Source: Amycolatopsis echigonensis
GTDB taxonomy: Bacteria > Actinomycetota > Actinomycetes > Mycobacteriales > Pseudonocardiaceae
Assembly (NCBI RefSeq): GCF_014174495.1
Contig: NZ_JACJHR010000033.1
Coordinates: 28,692-92,691 of the forward strand
Direction: 5' to 3'
Length of the DNA: 64,000 nucleotides
Position numbers and translations under genes: made by a program. The stretch's first letter is position 1. Each line of letters starts with the position of its first letter. The notes beneath the pieces were generated by a model. That model was not told the origin of the DNA, did no database searches, and was given only the letters and a program-made list of their open reading frames with translations. Of the stretch, positions 24,395-32,367 are shown in pieces.

Positions 24395-25837
24395 ATGAAG
24401 GTCGCGCTGATGACCGAAGGCACTTACCCGCACCAGTTCGGTGGGGTCAGTGTCTGGTGCGACCAGCTCGTCCGCGGCATGCCGGAGCACGACTTCCACG
24501 TGGTCGCGCTCGTCGCCACCGGCGCCGAGCAGCCCGCGTGGGAGCTCCCGGCGAACGTCGCGTCCGTCCTCAGCGTCCCGTTGTGGGGAAGCGGTCCGGC
24601 CGGGCGGAAGCCCGGCCGGACCGGTCGCCGGCGCTTCTCCGCCCTGCTGGCCGAGCTGGTCGACGTGCTGGCGGACAATTCGCCCGAGGCGCCCGCCCGG
24701 TTCGGCGAAATACTGCGGGCGTTCTTCGAATACGCGGAAAGCGAAAGCCTCACCGGCGCCTTCGCGACCGACGAAGCGTTCGAGCAGTTCACCCGGCTGT
24801 GGTGCGGGCAGTGGCCGGACACCGCACCGGTGCGGCCGAGCCTGCACGACGCCCTCACCGCGCTGCAACTGCTCGACCATTCGCTCCGTCCGCTCGCGCA
24901 CCCGCCGGAGCCCGCCGACGTGGTGCACGCGGTCACCAACGGGCTCGGCGTGCTGCCCGCGCTGACCGTCAAGTGGCGCTACGGCATGCCGGTGATCGTC
25001 ACCGAGCACGGCATCTATTTGCGGGAGCAGTACTTGCACGCCCGCAAGGGCCCGTACCGCTGGCCGGTCAAGGCCTTCTACCTGAGGTTCCTCCACCATC
25101 TCTGCGCGCTCGGCTACCGCGAAGCCGCGGTGATCACGCCCGGGAACGTCTACAACACGCGATGGGAACAGCGGCTCGGCGCCGCCGCCGAGTCGATCAA
25201 GACCGTCTACAACGGAGTGAACCCGGACGATTTCCCCGCCTTCGAAGAAGAACCCGAGGCTCCGACCGTTTCGTGGGTCGGGCGCATCGATCCGATCAAG
25301 GACCTCGAGACGCTGATCCGGGCCTTCGCGCTGGTGCGCGAGGAGATCCCGGCCGCGAAGCTGCGGCTGTTCGGTTCCCCGCCCGGCGGACGCGAAGGAT
25401 ACCTGCGGCAGTGCGAGGACCTCATCGTCGAACTCGGCATCGACGGCGCCGCCCGGTTCGAGGGACGGGTGGAGATCATCCGGGACGCCTACGAGGCGGG
25501 GCACGTGGTCGTGCTGTCGAGCCTGTCCGAAGGATTCCCGTACAGCGTGCTCGAGGCGATGACCTGCCGGCGGCCGTGCGTGGCGACGGACGTCGGCGGC
25601 GTCACCGAGGCGATCGCGGACACCGGGATCGTGGTGCCGCCGCGGAATCCGCGCGCCATGGCGGACGCGTGCGTGCGCTTGCTGCGCGACAGCGAACTCC
25701 GGCTGCGGCTCGGGTCCGCGGCCCGGGCGCGGGCGCTCGAGTTCTTCACCGTGGACCGGGCCGTGGAGACGTTCGACGAACTGTACGAGCGGCTCGGCTC
25801 CGGTCTTCCGCTGCGGTACGCGGAGGAATCGGCATGA
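24395..25837 (+). CDS. pelF: PelF-like GT4 glycosyltransferase
   Basis: A 480-residue glycosyltransferase of the PelF type (DUF3492 plus GT4). The N terminus MKVALMTEGTYPHQFGGVSV followed by WCDQLVRGM is the PelF hallmark, as are VTEHGIYLREQYL and the helical insert around residues 70-150. The donor half has VSWVGRIDPIKDLETLI and SSLSEGFPYSVLEAMTCRRP (E-x7-E). Pseudomonas PelF polymerises the Pel polysaccharide, which is rich in galactosamine/GalNAc, from UDP-sugars in the cytoplasm. It is coupled by ATGA to a polytopic membrane protein, as PelF is to PelG. Gene name by similarity only. Confidence 0.85.
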   Translation: MKVALMTEGTYPHQFGGVSVWCDQLVRGMPEHDFHVVALVATGAEQPAWELPANVASVLSVPLWGSGPAGRKPGRTGRRRFSALLAELVDVLADNSPEAPARFGEILRAFFEYAESESLTGAFATDEAFEQFTRLWCGQWPDTAPVRPSLHDALTALQLLDHSLRPLAHPPEPADVVHAVTNGLGVLPALTVKWRYGMPVIVTEHGIYLREQYLHARKGPYRWPVKAFYLRFLHHLCALGYREAAVITPGNVYNTRWEQRLGAAAESIKTVYNGVNPDDFPAFEEEPEAPTVSWVGRIDPIKDLETLIRAFALVREEIPAAKLRLFGSPPGGREGYLRQCEDLIVELGIDGAARFEGRVEIIRDAYEAGHVVVLSSLSEGFPYSVLEAMTCRRPCVATDVGGVTEAIADTGIVVPPRNPRAMADACVRLLRDSELRLRLGSAARARALEFFTVDRAVETFDELYERLGSGLPLRYAEESA

Positions 25838-27273
25838 GCGCGGGGACCCTGTCCGGGCTCCAGCAGGCCGTGCCGCCGCACGCCCTGCTGGAGGCACCGG
25901 GCCGCCGAGGGCAGCGGGACGGGGTCGGCGAGCTGTGCCAGGAATTCGCCGCGGTGTGCCGGTCGGCGGTCGACCCGCTGGAGATCGCCGCGGCGCTGGA
26001 GTTCGACGGGCTCAACGACCAGGCCGTCCGGGAGAAGTACGGCTACGCCGACGTGTTCGAACTGGCCGAGGAGATGCACCGGCGCGTCCCCGCCGACCCG
26101 GTCGAGCCGCCCGGCGCCGAGGATCCGTGGCGGCTGGGGCTGGGCCGCCCGGCGTTGCACGGGCTGATCTACAGCCTGCCCGCGATGTTCTTCCCCGCGG
26201 CCACTGGTCTCCTCCGCGGTCCCGGCTCGATCACCGTGCTGCTGGTGTCGATGCTGGTTTCGTGGCCGGTCAGCCAAGGACTGGCCTATCTCGGCTACGC
26301 GCGGCTCGGGCGGGGTGATGCCGCCGCGACGAAACTGACGCTGCGGTACGGATTTCTGGGCACCGTGGCGGTCGCCGCACTGGCGATGGCGGTCACCGGG
26401 CTGGTGGTCGACGCGCGACTGACCGCGCTGGCCTTCGGCTTCGGCCAGGGGCTGTACATGCTGAGCGCGACCGTGCTCATGGTGCTGGGGGCGGAGCGGC
26501 TGCTGCTGCTCGTCCTGACGCCGGGTTTCCTTGCCGGGGCAGTGTTCCTGCTGATGGGGCGTCCGAACGGGTTCGCCGTCCCGGTCGCGTGGGCGCTCGC
26601 GGTGACGCCGCTGTGCGGTCTCGCGATGTCGATGTGGGTCACGCGGGGCATCGGCAAAGGCGCGGGCAAGCCGTTCGCGTTCGCGGACCTGGTCGCCGCT
26701 CTGCCGAGCGCCTCGTTCGGGCTGGCCGCAGCCGCGCTCATCGCCTTCCCCGTGGTGCCGGGGTGGGGTGCCGGCCGGACCGGCATCAACACGGGCGCGC
26801 TGCTGGCCGCCCTTCCTCTCTCGCTCAGCATGGGAGCGGCCGAATGGACGCTGTTCTGGTTCCGGCGGCGAAGCTGGCGGCTGCTGCGCGCCACCGGAAA
26901 GCTGCGCGCGTTCGGCCGCCGGGCCCGGCTGATCCTGCTTGCCGCACTGGGGCAGTACCTGATCGCGACGGCCGTCCTCATCGCGGCCGTCTCCGCGATC
27001 GCGTGGGCGATCGGGCCGGCGCAGCCCGGCGGGAGCGCCTATCCGCAGATCGCCGCGTACCTGGCGCTCGGCGGCGCGATGTTCCTCGCGCTGCTCCTGC
27101 AGACCACCCGACTTCGGGTCGTTCCGCCGGCCGCCTGCGCGGTCGCGTTCGCGCTGGAGTTCGCGGGCCGGGACTTCGGGCTGCGCGCGCAATTGGCCGC
27201 CACAGTCGGGCTGCTCCTGTTCTTCGGCGCGTACGCCCTGGCTGTCCTGGGCAAGCCGTCGCGGCACACGTAG
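25834..27273 (+). CDS. Polytopic membrane protein, possible PelG-like exporter
   Basis: A 479-residue protein: a cytoplasmic N-terminal region of about 105 residues (ALEFDGLNDQAVREKYGYAD, then VFELAEEMHRRVP), followed by about 12 hydrophobic segments starting at LHGLIYSLPAMFFPAATGLL. The pattern resembles flippase/MATE-like transporters such as PelG, the inner-membrane partner of PelF, but the sequence match is not close. Its position directly after the PelF-like gene, with overlapping stop and start, suggests that it carries the polymer made by that enzyme across the membrane. The N-terminal domain could contact the glycosyltransferase. The role is inferred from context. Confidence 0.65.
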   Translation: MSAGTLSGLQQAVPPHALLEAPGRRGQRDGVGELCQEFAAVCRSAVDPLEIAAALEFDGLNDQAVREKYGYADVFELAEEMHRRVPADPVEPPGAEDPWRLGLGRPALHGLIYSLPAMFFPAATGLLRGPGSITVLLVSMLVSWPVSQGLAYLGYARLGRGDAAATKLTLRYGFLGTVAVAALAMAVTGLVVDARLTALAFGFGQGLYMLSATVLMVLGAERLLLLVLTPGFLAGAVFLLMGRPNGFAVPVAWALAVTPLCGLAMSMWVTRGIGKGAGKPFAFADLVAALPSASFGLAAAALIAFPVVPGWGAGRTGINTGALLAALPLSLSMGAAEWTLFWFRRRSWRLLRATGKLRAFGRRARLILLAALGQYLIATAVLIAAVSAIAWAIGPAQPGGSAYPQIAAYLALGGAMFLALLLQTTRLRVVPPAACAVAFALEFAGRDFGLRAQLAATVGLLLFFGAYALAVLGKPSRHT

Positions 27274-27301
27274 CGAAGCCATGCAGAGAAGGGATCGATT
27301 C

Positions 27302-28297
27302 ATGACGGGACTTGCCGCCGTCACCGGCGCCGAGGGCTTCATCGGTTCGCACCTGGTGGAGGCGCTGGTGCGGCGCGGGCATCGAGTCCGCGCCATGGTG
27401 CTCTACAACATGTACAGCTCGCAGGGCTGGCTCGACACCGTGGATCCGGAGATCCGCGCGAACGTCGACGTGGTGTTCGGAGACGTGCGCGACCCGGGGA
27501 CCGTCCGGGAACTCGTCGAAGGCGCCGAAACCGTGTACCACCTCGCGGCGCTGGGTTCGATCCCGTATTCCTACGCCGCTCCGCGGTCCTTTGTGGACAC
27601 CAACACGATCGGCACGCTGCACGTGCTCGAAGCGGTGCGCGCCTGCCGCACGCCGCGACTCGTGCACACCTCGACCAGCGAAACCTACGGCACCGCCCGC
27701 AGCGTCCCGATCAGCGAGCAGCATCCGCTGCAGGCGCAATCGCCCTACGCGGCGTCCAAGATCGCCGCGGACAAGCTGGTCGAGTCCTACCACTTGAGCT
27801 TCGAAGTCCCCGCGGTCACGCTCCGGCCGTTCAACACCTTCGGCCCGCGGCAGTCCGCGCGCGCCGTGATCCCGGCGGTGATCACGCAACTCGCGTCCGG
27901 CGCCCGGCAGCTTCGGCTCGGGGCGACCGAACCCACGCGCGATTTCACCTATGTCACCGACACCGCGCAGGCGTTCGTCACGCTGGGCACCGCCCCGGCG
28001 TCGGCGGTGCTCGGCGAGCAGTTCAACGCCGGGTCCGGTTCGGAGGTGTCGATCGGCGACCTGGTCGGCGACATCGCGCGGCTGATGGGCGCCCGCGCCG
28101 ACATCGTCGAGGAGACGCGGCGGTTGCGTCCCAAGGACTCCGAGGTGATGCGGCTGGTGTGCGACGCGTCGAAGCTGACGCAGCGCACCGGATGGCGTCC
28201 TCGGCACACCCGCGAGGAAGGACTGCGCAAGACCATCGAATGGTTCTCCGACCCGGTCAACCTGGCCCGGTACCGGCAGAACGAATACAACCAGTGA
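27302..28297 (+). CDS. NAD-dependent sugar epimerase/dehydratase (LegB-like SDR)
   Basis: A 331-residue extended SDR. It has the NAD loop VTGAEGFIGSHLVEALVRRG, YHLAALGSIPYSY, TSTSETYGTA with the catalytic Ser/Thr region, SPYAASKIAADKL (Y-x3-K) and VTLRPFNTFGPRQSARAVIP. The closest pattern I recall is LegB-type NDP-GlcNAc 4,6-dehydratases, but nucleotide-sugar 4-epimerases share most of these motifs. In this operon a 4-epimerase making UDP-GalNAc or UDP-galactose would fit, like Uge3 of the fungal galactosaminogalactan cluster. The ATG at 27302 follows GAAGGGA; the upstream ATG at 27281 has none. Confidence 0.85.
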   Translation: MTGLAAVTGAEGFIGSHLVEALVRRGHRVRAMVLYNMYSSQGWLDTVDPEIRANVDVVFGDVRDPGTVRELVEGAETVYHLAALGSIPYSYAAPRSFVDTNTIGTLHVLEAVRACRTPRLVHTSTSETYGTARSVPISEQHPLQAQSPYAASKIAADKLVESYHLSFEVPAVTLRPFNTFGPRQSARAVIPAVITQLASGARQLRLGATEPTRDFTYVTDTAQAFVTLGTAPASAVLGEQFNAGSGSEVSIGDLVGDIARLMGARADIVEETRRLRPKDSEVMRLVCDASKLTQRTGWRPRHTREEGLRKTIEWFSDPVNLARYRQNEYNQ

Positions 28298-28313
28298 CTT
28301 CGAGGAGGCGATC

Positions 28314-29042
28314 ATGCACGCGGTGATCATGGCCGGCGGCAAAGGCATCAGACTCCGTCCCTACACGACGCGCCTGCCGAAGCCGCTCGTGCCGATCGGG
28401 GACGAGTTCTCCATTCTCGACATCGTCCTGACCCAGCTGGCGCAGGCCGGGTTCGACCGGGTGACGCTCGCGATCGGGCATCTCGGCGAGCTGGTCCGCT
28501 CCTACGCCGGCGACGGACGGCGCTGGGGCGTGGACATCGACTACCACCAGCAGGGTTCGGCGCTGGGCACGATGGGTCCGGTGGTGGACCTGGTCGACCG
28601 GCTGCCGGAGGAGTTCCTGGTGATGAACGGCGACGTGCTCACCGACATCTCCTTCGCGGACCTGCTGGGCCGGCACCGGGAGAGCGGCGCGCCGCTGACC
28701 GTCGCGACGTACCAGCGCCAGGTGCAGGTGGACTTCGGCGTACTGTCCACACAGGACGGTGTGGTCGTCGACTTCGTCGAGAAGCCCAAACTGGACTACC
28801 GGGTCAGCATGGGCGTCTACGGGCTGTCCCGGGAGACCCTCCTGCCCTACACCCGAGGCCTGCCGCTCGGCTTCGACGAACTCGTCCTGGACCTGCTCGC
28901 CCGGGGCGTCCCGCCGCGCGAATACGCGTTCAACGGCTACTGGCTCGACATCGGGCGGCCCGACGACTACGACCGCGCGAACGCCGAGTTCGACCTCCTC
29001 AAGAAGACCCTGCTGAAGGGTTCGCCATGCGCGTCCTGGTGA
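28314..29042 (+). CDS. Sugar-1-phosphate nucleotidyltransferase
   Basis: A 242-residue nucleotidyltransferase with the signature AVIMAGGKGIRLRPYT, KPLVPIGD, the magnesium-binding VMNGDVLTDI, VDFVEKPKL and GYWLDIGRPDDYDRAN. It makes an NDP-sugar from a sugar-1-phosphate and NTP. Base and sugar cannot be fixed; similar enzymes next to LegB act on glucosamine/GlcNAc-1-phosphate or mannose-1-phosphate with GTP or UTP. A strong Shine-Dalgarno (GAGGAGG) precedes it and its end overlaps the next gene by 16 bases. It should supply donor sugar for the PelF-like enzyme. Confidence 0.88.
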   Translation: MHAVIMAGGKGIRLRPYTTRLPKPLVPIGDEFSILDIVLTQLAQAGFDRVTLAIGHLGELVRSYAGDGRRWGVDIDYHQQGSALGTMGPVVDLVDRLPEEFLVMNGDVLTDISFADLLGRHRESGAPLTVATYQRQVQVDFGVLSTQDGVVVDFVEKPKLDYRVSMGVYGLSRETLLPYTRGLPLGFDELVLDLLARGVPPREYAFNGYWLDIGRPDDYDRANAEFDLLKKTLLKGSPCASW

Positions 29043-29923
29043 TCGGCGCGTCGGGGTTCCTCGGCGGCCACGTCCGGCGCGCCGCGTGCGCGCGGGGCTT
29101 CGACGTGGTCACCGCGGGGCGCAGCCCGGTGCGCCCGGCGGACCGGGACTATCTGTTCGACCTCTCCGCGTGCGTGGCCGGCGACCTCGCCGAGTTGCTC
29201 GTCGAGGTGGCGCCGGACGCGGTGGTCAACTGCGCGGGTGCGGTCGCCGGCGACGCGGAAACCCTGACCCGGGCGAACGTCGCCGCGACGGAGAACCTGG
29301 TGCACGCCGTGGCGCTGGCCGACCGAGGCGTCCGCCTGGTCCACTTGGGATCCGCCGCGGAATACGGCCGCGGTTCGCCCGGCGTCCCGGTCCGGGAGGA
29401 CGCGAGTCCTCGGCCGATCGGCCCGTACGGCATGACCAAGCTGCTCGGCACCCAGAGCGTCGTGCACGCGCGCGAGCGGGGCCTGGACTGCGTCGTGCTC
29501 AGGGTGTTCAACCCGGTGGGCGCCGGCGCGTCGCTCAGCGGCCTGCCCGGTCGCGCCGCCGCCGCGCTGCGCAAGGCCGTCGCCGACGGCAGCGATCTCC
29601 GGCTGGGCCCGCTGGACGCGGTCCGGGATTTCGTCGACGCCCGCGACGTCGCCGACGCGGTGCTCGCCGCGCTCGCGGTGCCGGCGCTCCCGCCGGTGCT
29701 GAACGTCGGCAGTGGCCGCGGACTGTCGGCGCGAGCGCTGGTCAAGGAACTGCTCGAAGCGAGCGGAGCCGGGTGCGCGGTCTACGAGGACGCGCCGGGC
29801 TCCGTGCGGTCGGCGGACGTCCCGTGGCAGGAAGCCGACCTCACGCTCACGACGCGGACGCTGCCGTGGAGCCCCCGGCGGGATCTCGCGGACGCCGTCG
29901 CGGACCTGTGGAGCGCGTCGTGA
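29027..29923 (+). CDS. NAD-dependent epimerase/dehydratase-family protein
   Basis: A 298-residue SDR with VLVIGASGFLGGHVRRA, VVNCAGAVAGD, VHLGSAAEYGRG (catalytic Ser), PYGMTKLLGTQ (Y-x3-K) and LRVFNPVGAG. It is similar to dTDP-6-deoxy-L-talose/GDP-sugar reductase-epimerases. It would reduce or epimerise a 4-keto sugar made by the first SDR, or act as the UDP-sugar 4-epimerase. It is tightly coupled on both sides by overlaps. Exact reaction unknown. Confidence 0.82.
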   Translation: MRVLVIGASGFLGGHVRRAACARGFDVVTAGRSPVRPADRDYLFDLSACVAGDLAELLVEVAPDAVVNCAGAVAGDAETLTRANVAATENLVHAVALADRGVRLVHLGSAAEYGRGSPGVPVREDASPRPIGPYGMTKLLGTQSVVHARERGLDCVVLRVFNPVGAGASLSGLPGRAAAALRKAVADGSDLRLGPLDAVRDFVDARDVADAVLAALAVPALPPVLNVGSGRGLSARALVKELLEASGAGCAVYEDAPGSVRSADVPWQEADLTLTTRTLPWSPRRDLADAVADLWSAS

Positions 29924-30585
29924 TCAAGCTGGTCGTGCCGGCGTACTTCTACCCGACCGTGCGGCCGGGGGACTGGGCCGAGCTGGCCCGGCACCCGGAC
30001 CGGATCCGGCTCGTCGTGCTCAACCCGGCGAGTGGTCCGGGCGGGCAGTGCGACGAGGCGTTCCTGCGGCCGCTGGAACGGCTGCGCGAGGCCGGGGTCG
30101 CGGTCGCGGGTTACGTCGACACCGACTACGGCAGCCGTCCCGCCGCCGAGGTGCTCGCCGAGTTCGACCGGTACGTCGACTGGTACGAGGCGAACGGCGT
30201 GATGTTCGACCGGGTCTCAGCGCTGTCCGCCGATCTGCCGCACTACGCGTCGCTCTCCCGCGCGGTGCGCGCGGCGGGCGCGGGGGTCGTCGCGTTCAAC
30301 CACGGCGCCCACCCGGCCGAGGGCTACGCCGAGCACGCGGATCTCCTCGGCACCTTCGAAGGCCCGTTCCGGTCCTATGTGGACGCGGGAATCCCGCGCT
30401 GGGTGCGCCGCTGGCCCGCCGACCGGTTCTTCCACCTGGTCCACGCCGTGCCCGGCAAGTACTTCGCGGACGTGGAGCGGCTCGCGATCCGCCGGAACGC
30501 GGCGAACGCTTACCTCACCGACCAAGGGGGCGCCAACCCATGGCAGTGCCTGCCCGGCGGCCTGCTCGCTTCTTCTCCGTCCTAG
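29920..30585 (+). CDS. Spherulin-4-like protein (GH135, Sph3-type)
   Basis: A 221-residue TIM-barrel protein of the spherulation-specific family 4 group. Signatures: VVPAYFYPT at the start, LVVLNPASGPGGQCDE (the 'NP-x-x-GPG' motif), AGYVDTDYGSRP, YVDWYEANGVMFDRV and LLGTFEGPF. Fungal Sph3 (GH135) cleaves N-acetylgalactosaminogalactan and is needed for its synthesis. Here the acidic segment usually read as FDE is FDR (residues 96-98), while the glutamate of TFE (147) is kept. No signal peptide is visible, which is odd for a polymer hydrolase. It overlaps the SDR gene by four bases and the GH114 gene by 46. Confidence 0.8.
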   Translation: MIKLVVPAYFYPTVRPGDWAELARHPDRIRLVVLNPASGPGGQCDEAFLRPLERLREAGVAVAGYVDTDYGSRPAAEVLAEFDRYVDWYEANGVMFDRVSALSADLPHYASLSRAVRAAGAGVVAFNHGAHPAEGYAEHADLLGTFEGPFRSYVDAGIPRWVRRWPADRFFHLVHAVPGKYFADVERLAIRRNAANAYLTDQGGANPWQCLPGGLLASSPS

Positions 30586-31373
30586 CGGCTTTCCTGGCGG
30601 CTTTCCTGGTGGCGGGGTCGTGCGCGGCAGCCCCGTCCTCCGTCGCGGTCCCGCCGTCGGTCGTGGCCGGGAAACAGCGCTGGATCCCGGCGCCGCGCAC
30701 GACGTGGCAATGGCAGCTGAGCGGGACGGTCGACACCACGGTGAACGCCCAGGTCTACGACATCGACGGAGTCGACAACAGCGCGGACGTCGTCGCCGCG
30801 CTGCACCGGGCGGGCCGCGAGGTCGTCTGCTACGTGAACGCGGGCGCCGCCGAGGACTTCCGTCCCGACGCCGCGGCGTTTCCGCCTGCGGTCAAAGGAA
30901 AGAACGACGGCTGGCCGGGCGAGCAGTGGCTCGACATCCGCCGCCAGGACATTCTGGCCTCGATCATGACGGCCCGGTTCCGGCAGTGCCGGGACAAGGG
31001 GTTCGACGCGATCGAGGCCGACAACGCCGACTCCTACGCCGAGGACACCGGCTTCCCACTGACCGGAGCCGATCAGCTCTCCTACAACCGGATGCTGGCC
31101 GGGATCGCGCACCGGCTCGGCCTGTCGATCGCGTTGAAGAACGATCTGGAGCAGGTCGGCGACCTGCTGCCGGACTTCGACTTCTCGATCGACGAATCGT
31201 GCGCGGAACAAGGCCAGTGCGATCTGCTGGTCCCGTTCATCCGGGCCGGGAAAGCGGTGTTCCACGTCGAATACCGGCTGCCGAACGAGCAGTTCTGCCC
31301 GGAAACCACGGCGCTGGGCTTCAGTTCGATGCGCAAGAACCGGAGCCTGGACGCGGCTCGCTGGCCCTGTTGA
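30540..31373 (+). CDS. GH114 endo-alpha-1,4-polygalactosaminidase (Ega3-like), exported, likely lipoprotein
   Basis: A 277-residue exported enzyme. The signal peptide FFSVLAAFLAAFLVAG leads to SC (Cys 28), so lipid anchoring is likely. The catalytic barrel carries the GH114 signatures: VYDIDGVDN (72-80), CYVNAGAAEDFRPD (97-110), GEQWLDIR, GFDAIEADNADSY (154-166), ALKNDLEQV (198-206), FDFSIDESC (213-221) and KAVFHVEY. The family cleaves alpha-1,4-linked galactosamine polymers; fungal Ega3 acts on deacetylated galactosaminogalactan. It is the last gene of the operon and is followed by a terminator. ATG 30540 has AAGGGGG eight bases upstream, inside the GH135 gene. Confidence 0.92.
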   Translation: MAVPARRPARFFSVLAAFLAAFLVAGSCAAAPSSVAVPPSVVAGKQRWIPAPRTTWQWQLSGTVDTTVNAQVYDIDGVDNSADVVAALHRAGREVVCYVNAGAAEDFRPDAAAFPPAVKGKNDGWPGEQWLDIRRQDILASIMTARFRQCRDKGFDAIEADNADSYAEDTGFPLTGADQLSYNRMLAGIAHRLGLSIALKNDLEQVGDLLPDFDFSIDESCAEQGQCDLLVPFIRAGKAVFHVEYRLPNEQFCPETTALGFSSMRKNRSLDAARWPC

Positions 31374-31375
31374 GC

Positions 31376-31411
31376 GGTCCCGGCGCCCCCGCGGACGGGA
31401 ACGCCGGGACC
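31376..31411. terminator. Hairpin after the polysaccharide operon
   Basis: A perfect 10-base stem, GGTCCCGGCG with CGCCGGGACC and a 16-base loop, lies directly after the GH114 stop and before a convergent gene. No T-run follows, which is normal in this GC-rich DNA. It probably ends the operon in both directions. Confidence 0.6.
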
Positions 31412-31419
31412 GGGGCGCG

Positions 31420-31950
31420 TCAGTGCGCCGGTTTGAAGGAAACCTGGATCTGCGCGCTCACGCCCGGAGGCGGGGTGAAGCCGAAGATTTCGCTGCTCGA
31501 GTAGTGGCCCGGGATCGCCGGGACGCCGATGTCGTCATTGGTGAGCTTGGTGACCGTGGTCTGGCCGCGGCTGGTCGTAGTGTCGGTTTCGTCGGTGAAG
31601 AAGGTGTACGGCCCGGCGCTGCCCGGCCCGACCCACCACTTCGTCACGTCGGCGCTGGTGTGCGCCGCGCCGTTGAAGGCGCCGTGGCTGCAGCCGGTGA
31701 GCTCCGCGTCCCCGGTGTTGGCTCCGGTCGCCGGGTTGTGGTCGAGTTCGCCCCACCCCCAGAACCCGCCGAGGTTCTGGCTGCCGCAAAACGCGGGATT
31801 GTCGCAATTGAACGAAATCGCGAGCTGGTACACGTCCATCGCGCCGTCTCCGCCGTAAGCCGACGCACTGCCGGCCCCGAGAATCGCCGCGGCGACCGCC
31901 AGAACCGCGGCACTCGCGGCGGCGATCAATTTCTTGGCTCGTCCATGCAT
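31420..31950 (-). CDS. Secreted protein of unknown function
   Basis: A 176-residue protein with a clear signal peptide (GRAKKLIAAASAAVLAVAA, then AILGAGSASA before AYGGDG). The mature part of about 140 residues has cysteines in pairs (SFNCDNPAFCG) and one in LTGCSHGAF. It is rich in Gly, Thr and aromatic residues (GGFWGWGELDHNP, KWWVGPGSAGPYTFF), a composition seen in exported actinobacterial proteins with a beta-sandwich fold. No family recognised. It is convergent with the polysaccharide operon and could contact the polymer, but only position supports this. The ATG at 31950 follows AGGA; the longer frame is not needed. Confidence 0.75.
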   Translation of the reverse strand: MHGRAKKLIAAASAAVLAVAAAILGAGSASAYGGDGAMDVYQLAISFNCDNPAFCGSQNLGGFWGWGELDHNPATGANTGDAELTGCSHGAFNGAAHTSADVTKWWVGPGSAGPYTFFTDETDTTTSRGQTTVTKLTNDDIGVPAIPGHYSSSEIFGFTPPPGVSAQIQVSFKPAH

Positions 31951-32006
31951 GATATGTCCTGATGCGGATTTCGCCGACCGCGCCCCGATGCGCGGAACGG
32001 TCTGAA

Positions 32007-32318
32007 ATGGAGTCGGCGGGAAAAACCACGGTGTTACCAGTTGTTTTTCAGCCACGGGATTCGCTCGACGGCTGCGGCCGGGGTCTCGGCGCGGCTGAGT
32101 GTCTGGGGCCGTTGCCGCCCGAGGATGTCGCTGAGCGTATGCAGGAACTCGCCGATCGCATTGTGCGGCTGTGCGACGCGTACTGCCGAAGCTCGTCGCT
32201 GGTGGCGGACGCGGAGTGCGACACGGTTGAGAAGGAGTCGCGCTGGTTGGTCGAAGCGAGTCCGGACTGGATCAAGGGCCCGATCTTGGACGCGCACTTC
32301 GCCCTCTTCGCAGGCTGA
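32007..32318 (+). CDS. Possible small protein or gene remnant
   Basis: A frame of about 103 codons whose second half reads like real protein: LPPEDVAERMQELADRIV, then RLCDAYCRSSSLV and SPDWIKGPILDAHFALFAG at the end. Its first half (PRDSLDGCGRGLGAAE) is less convincing, and no good ribosome site precedes the ATG. It could be a small unknown gene, or the 3' end of a lost one, just before the truncated transporter. Confidence 0.3.
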   Translation: MESAGKTTVLPVVFQPRDSLDGCGRGLGAAECLGPLPPEDVAERMQELADRIVRLCDAYCRSSSLVADAECDTVEKESRWLVEASPDWIKGPILDAHFALFAG

Positions 32319-32367
32319 GGAAATCCCGGCGCACTCGCGGAACCGCCTGCGCGTGATGGGGTCAACG

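Noticed and set aside
27302..29042. A legionaminic or sialic acid pathway
   Set aside because: The SDR is LegB-like and is followed by a nucleotidyltransferase, but no aminotransferase, acetyltransferase, hydrolysing epimerase or NeuB-type synthase is in the window. The surrounding galactosamine-polymer genes fit better.
14546..31373. A classical Wzx/Wzy capsule locus
   Set aside because: A priming transferase is present, but no convincing Wzy polymerase or Wzz/BY-kinase chain-length regulator was found. The second half follows a synthase-like PelF logic instead.
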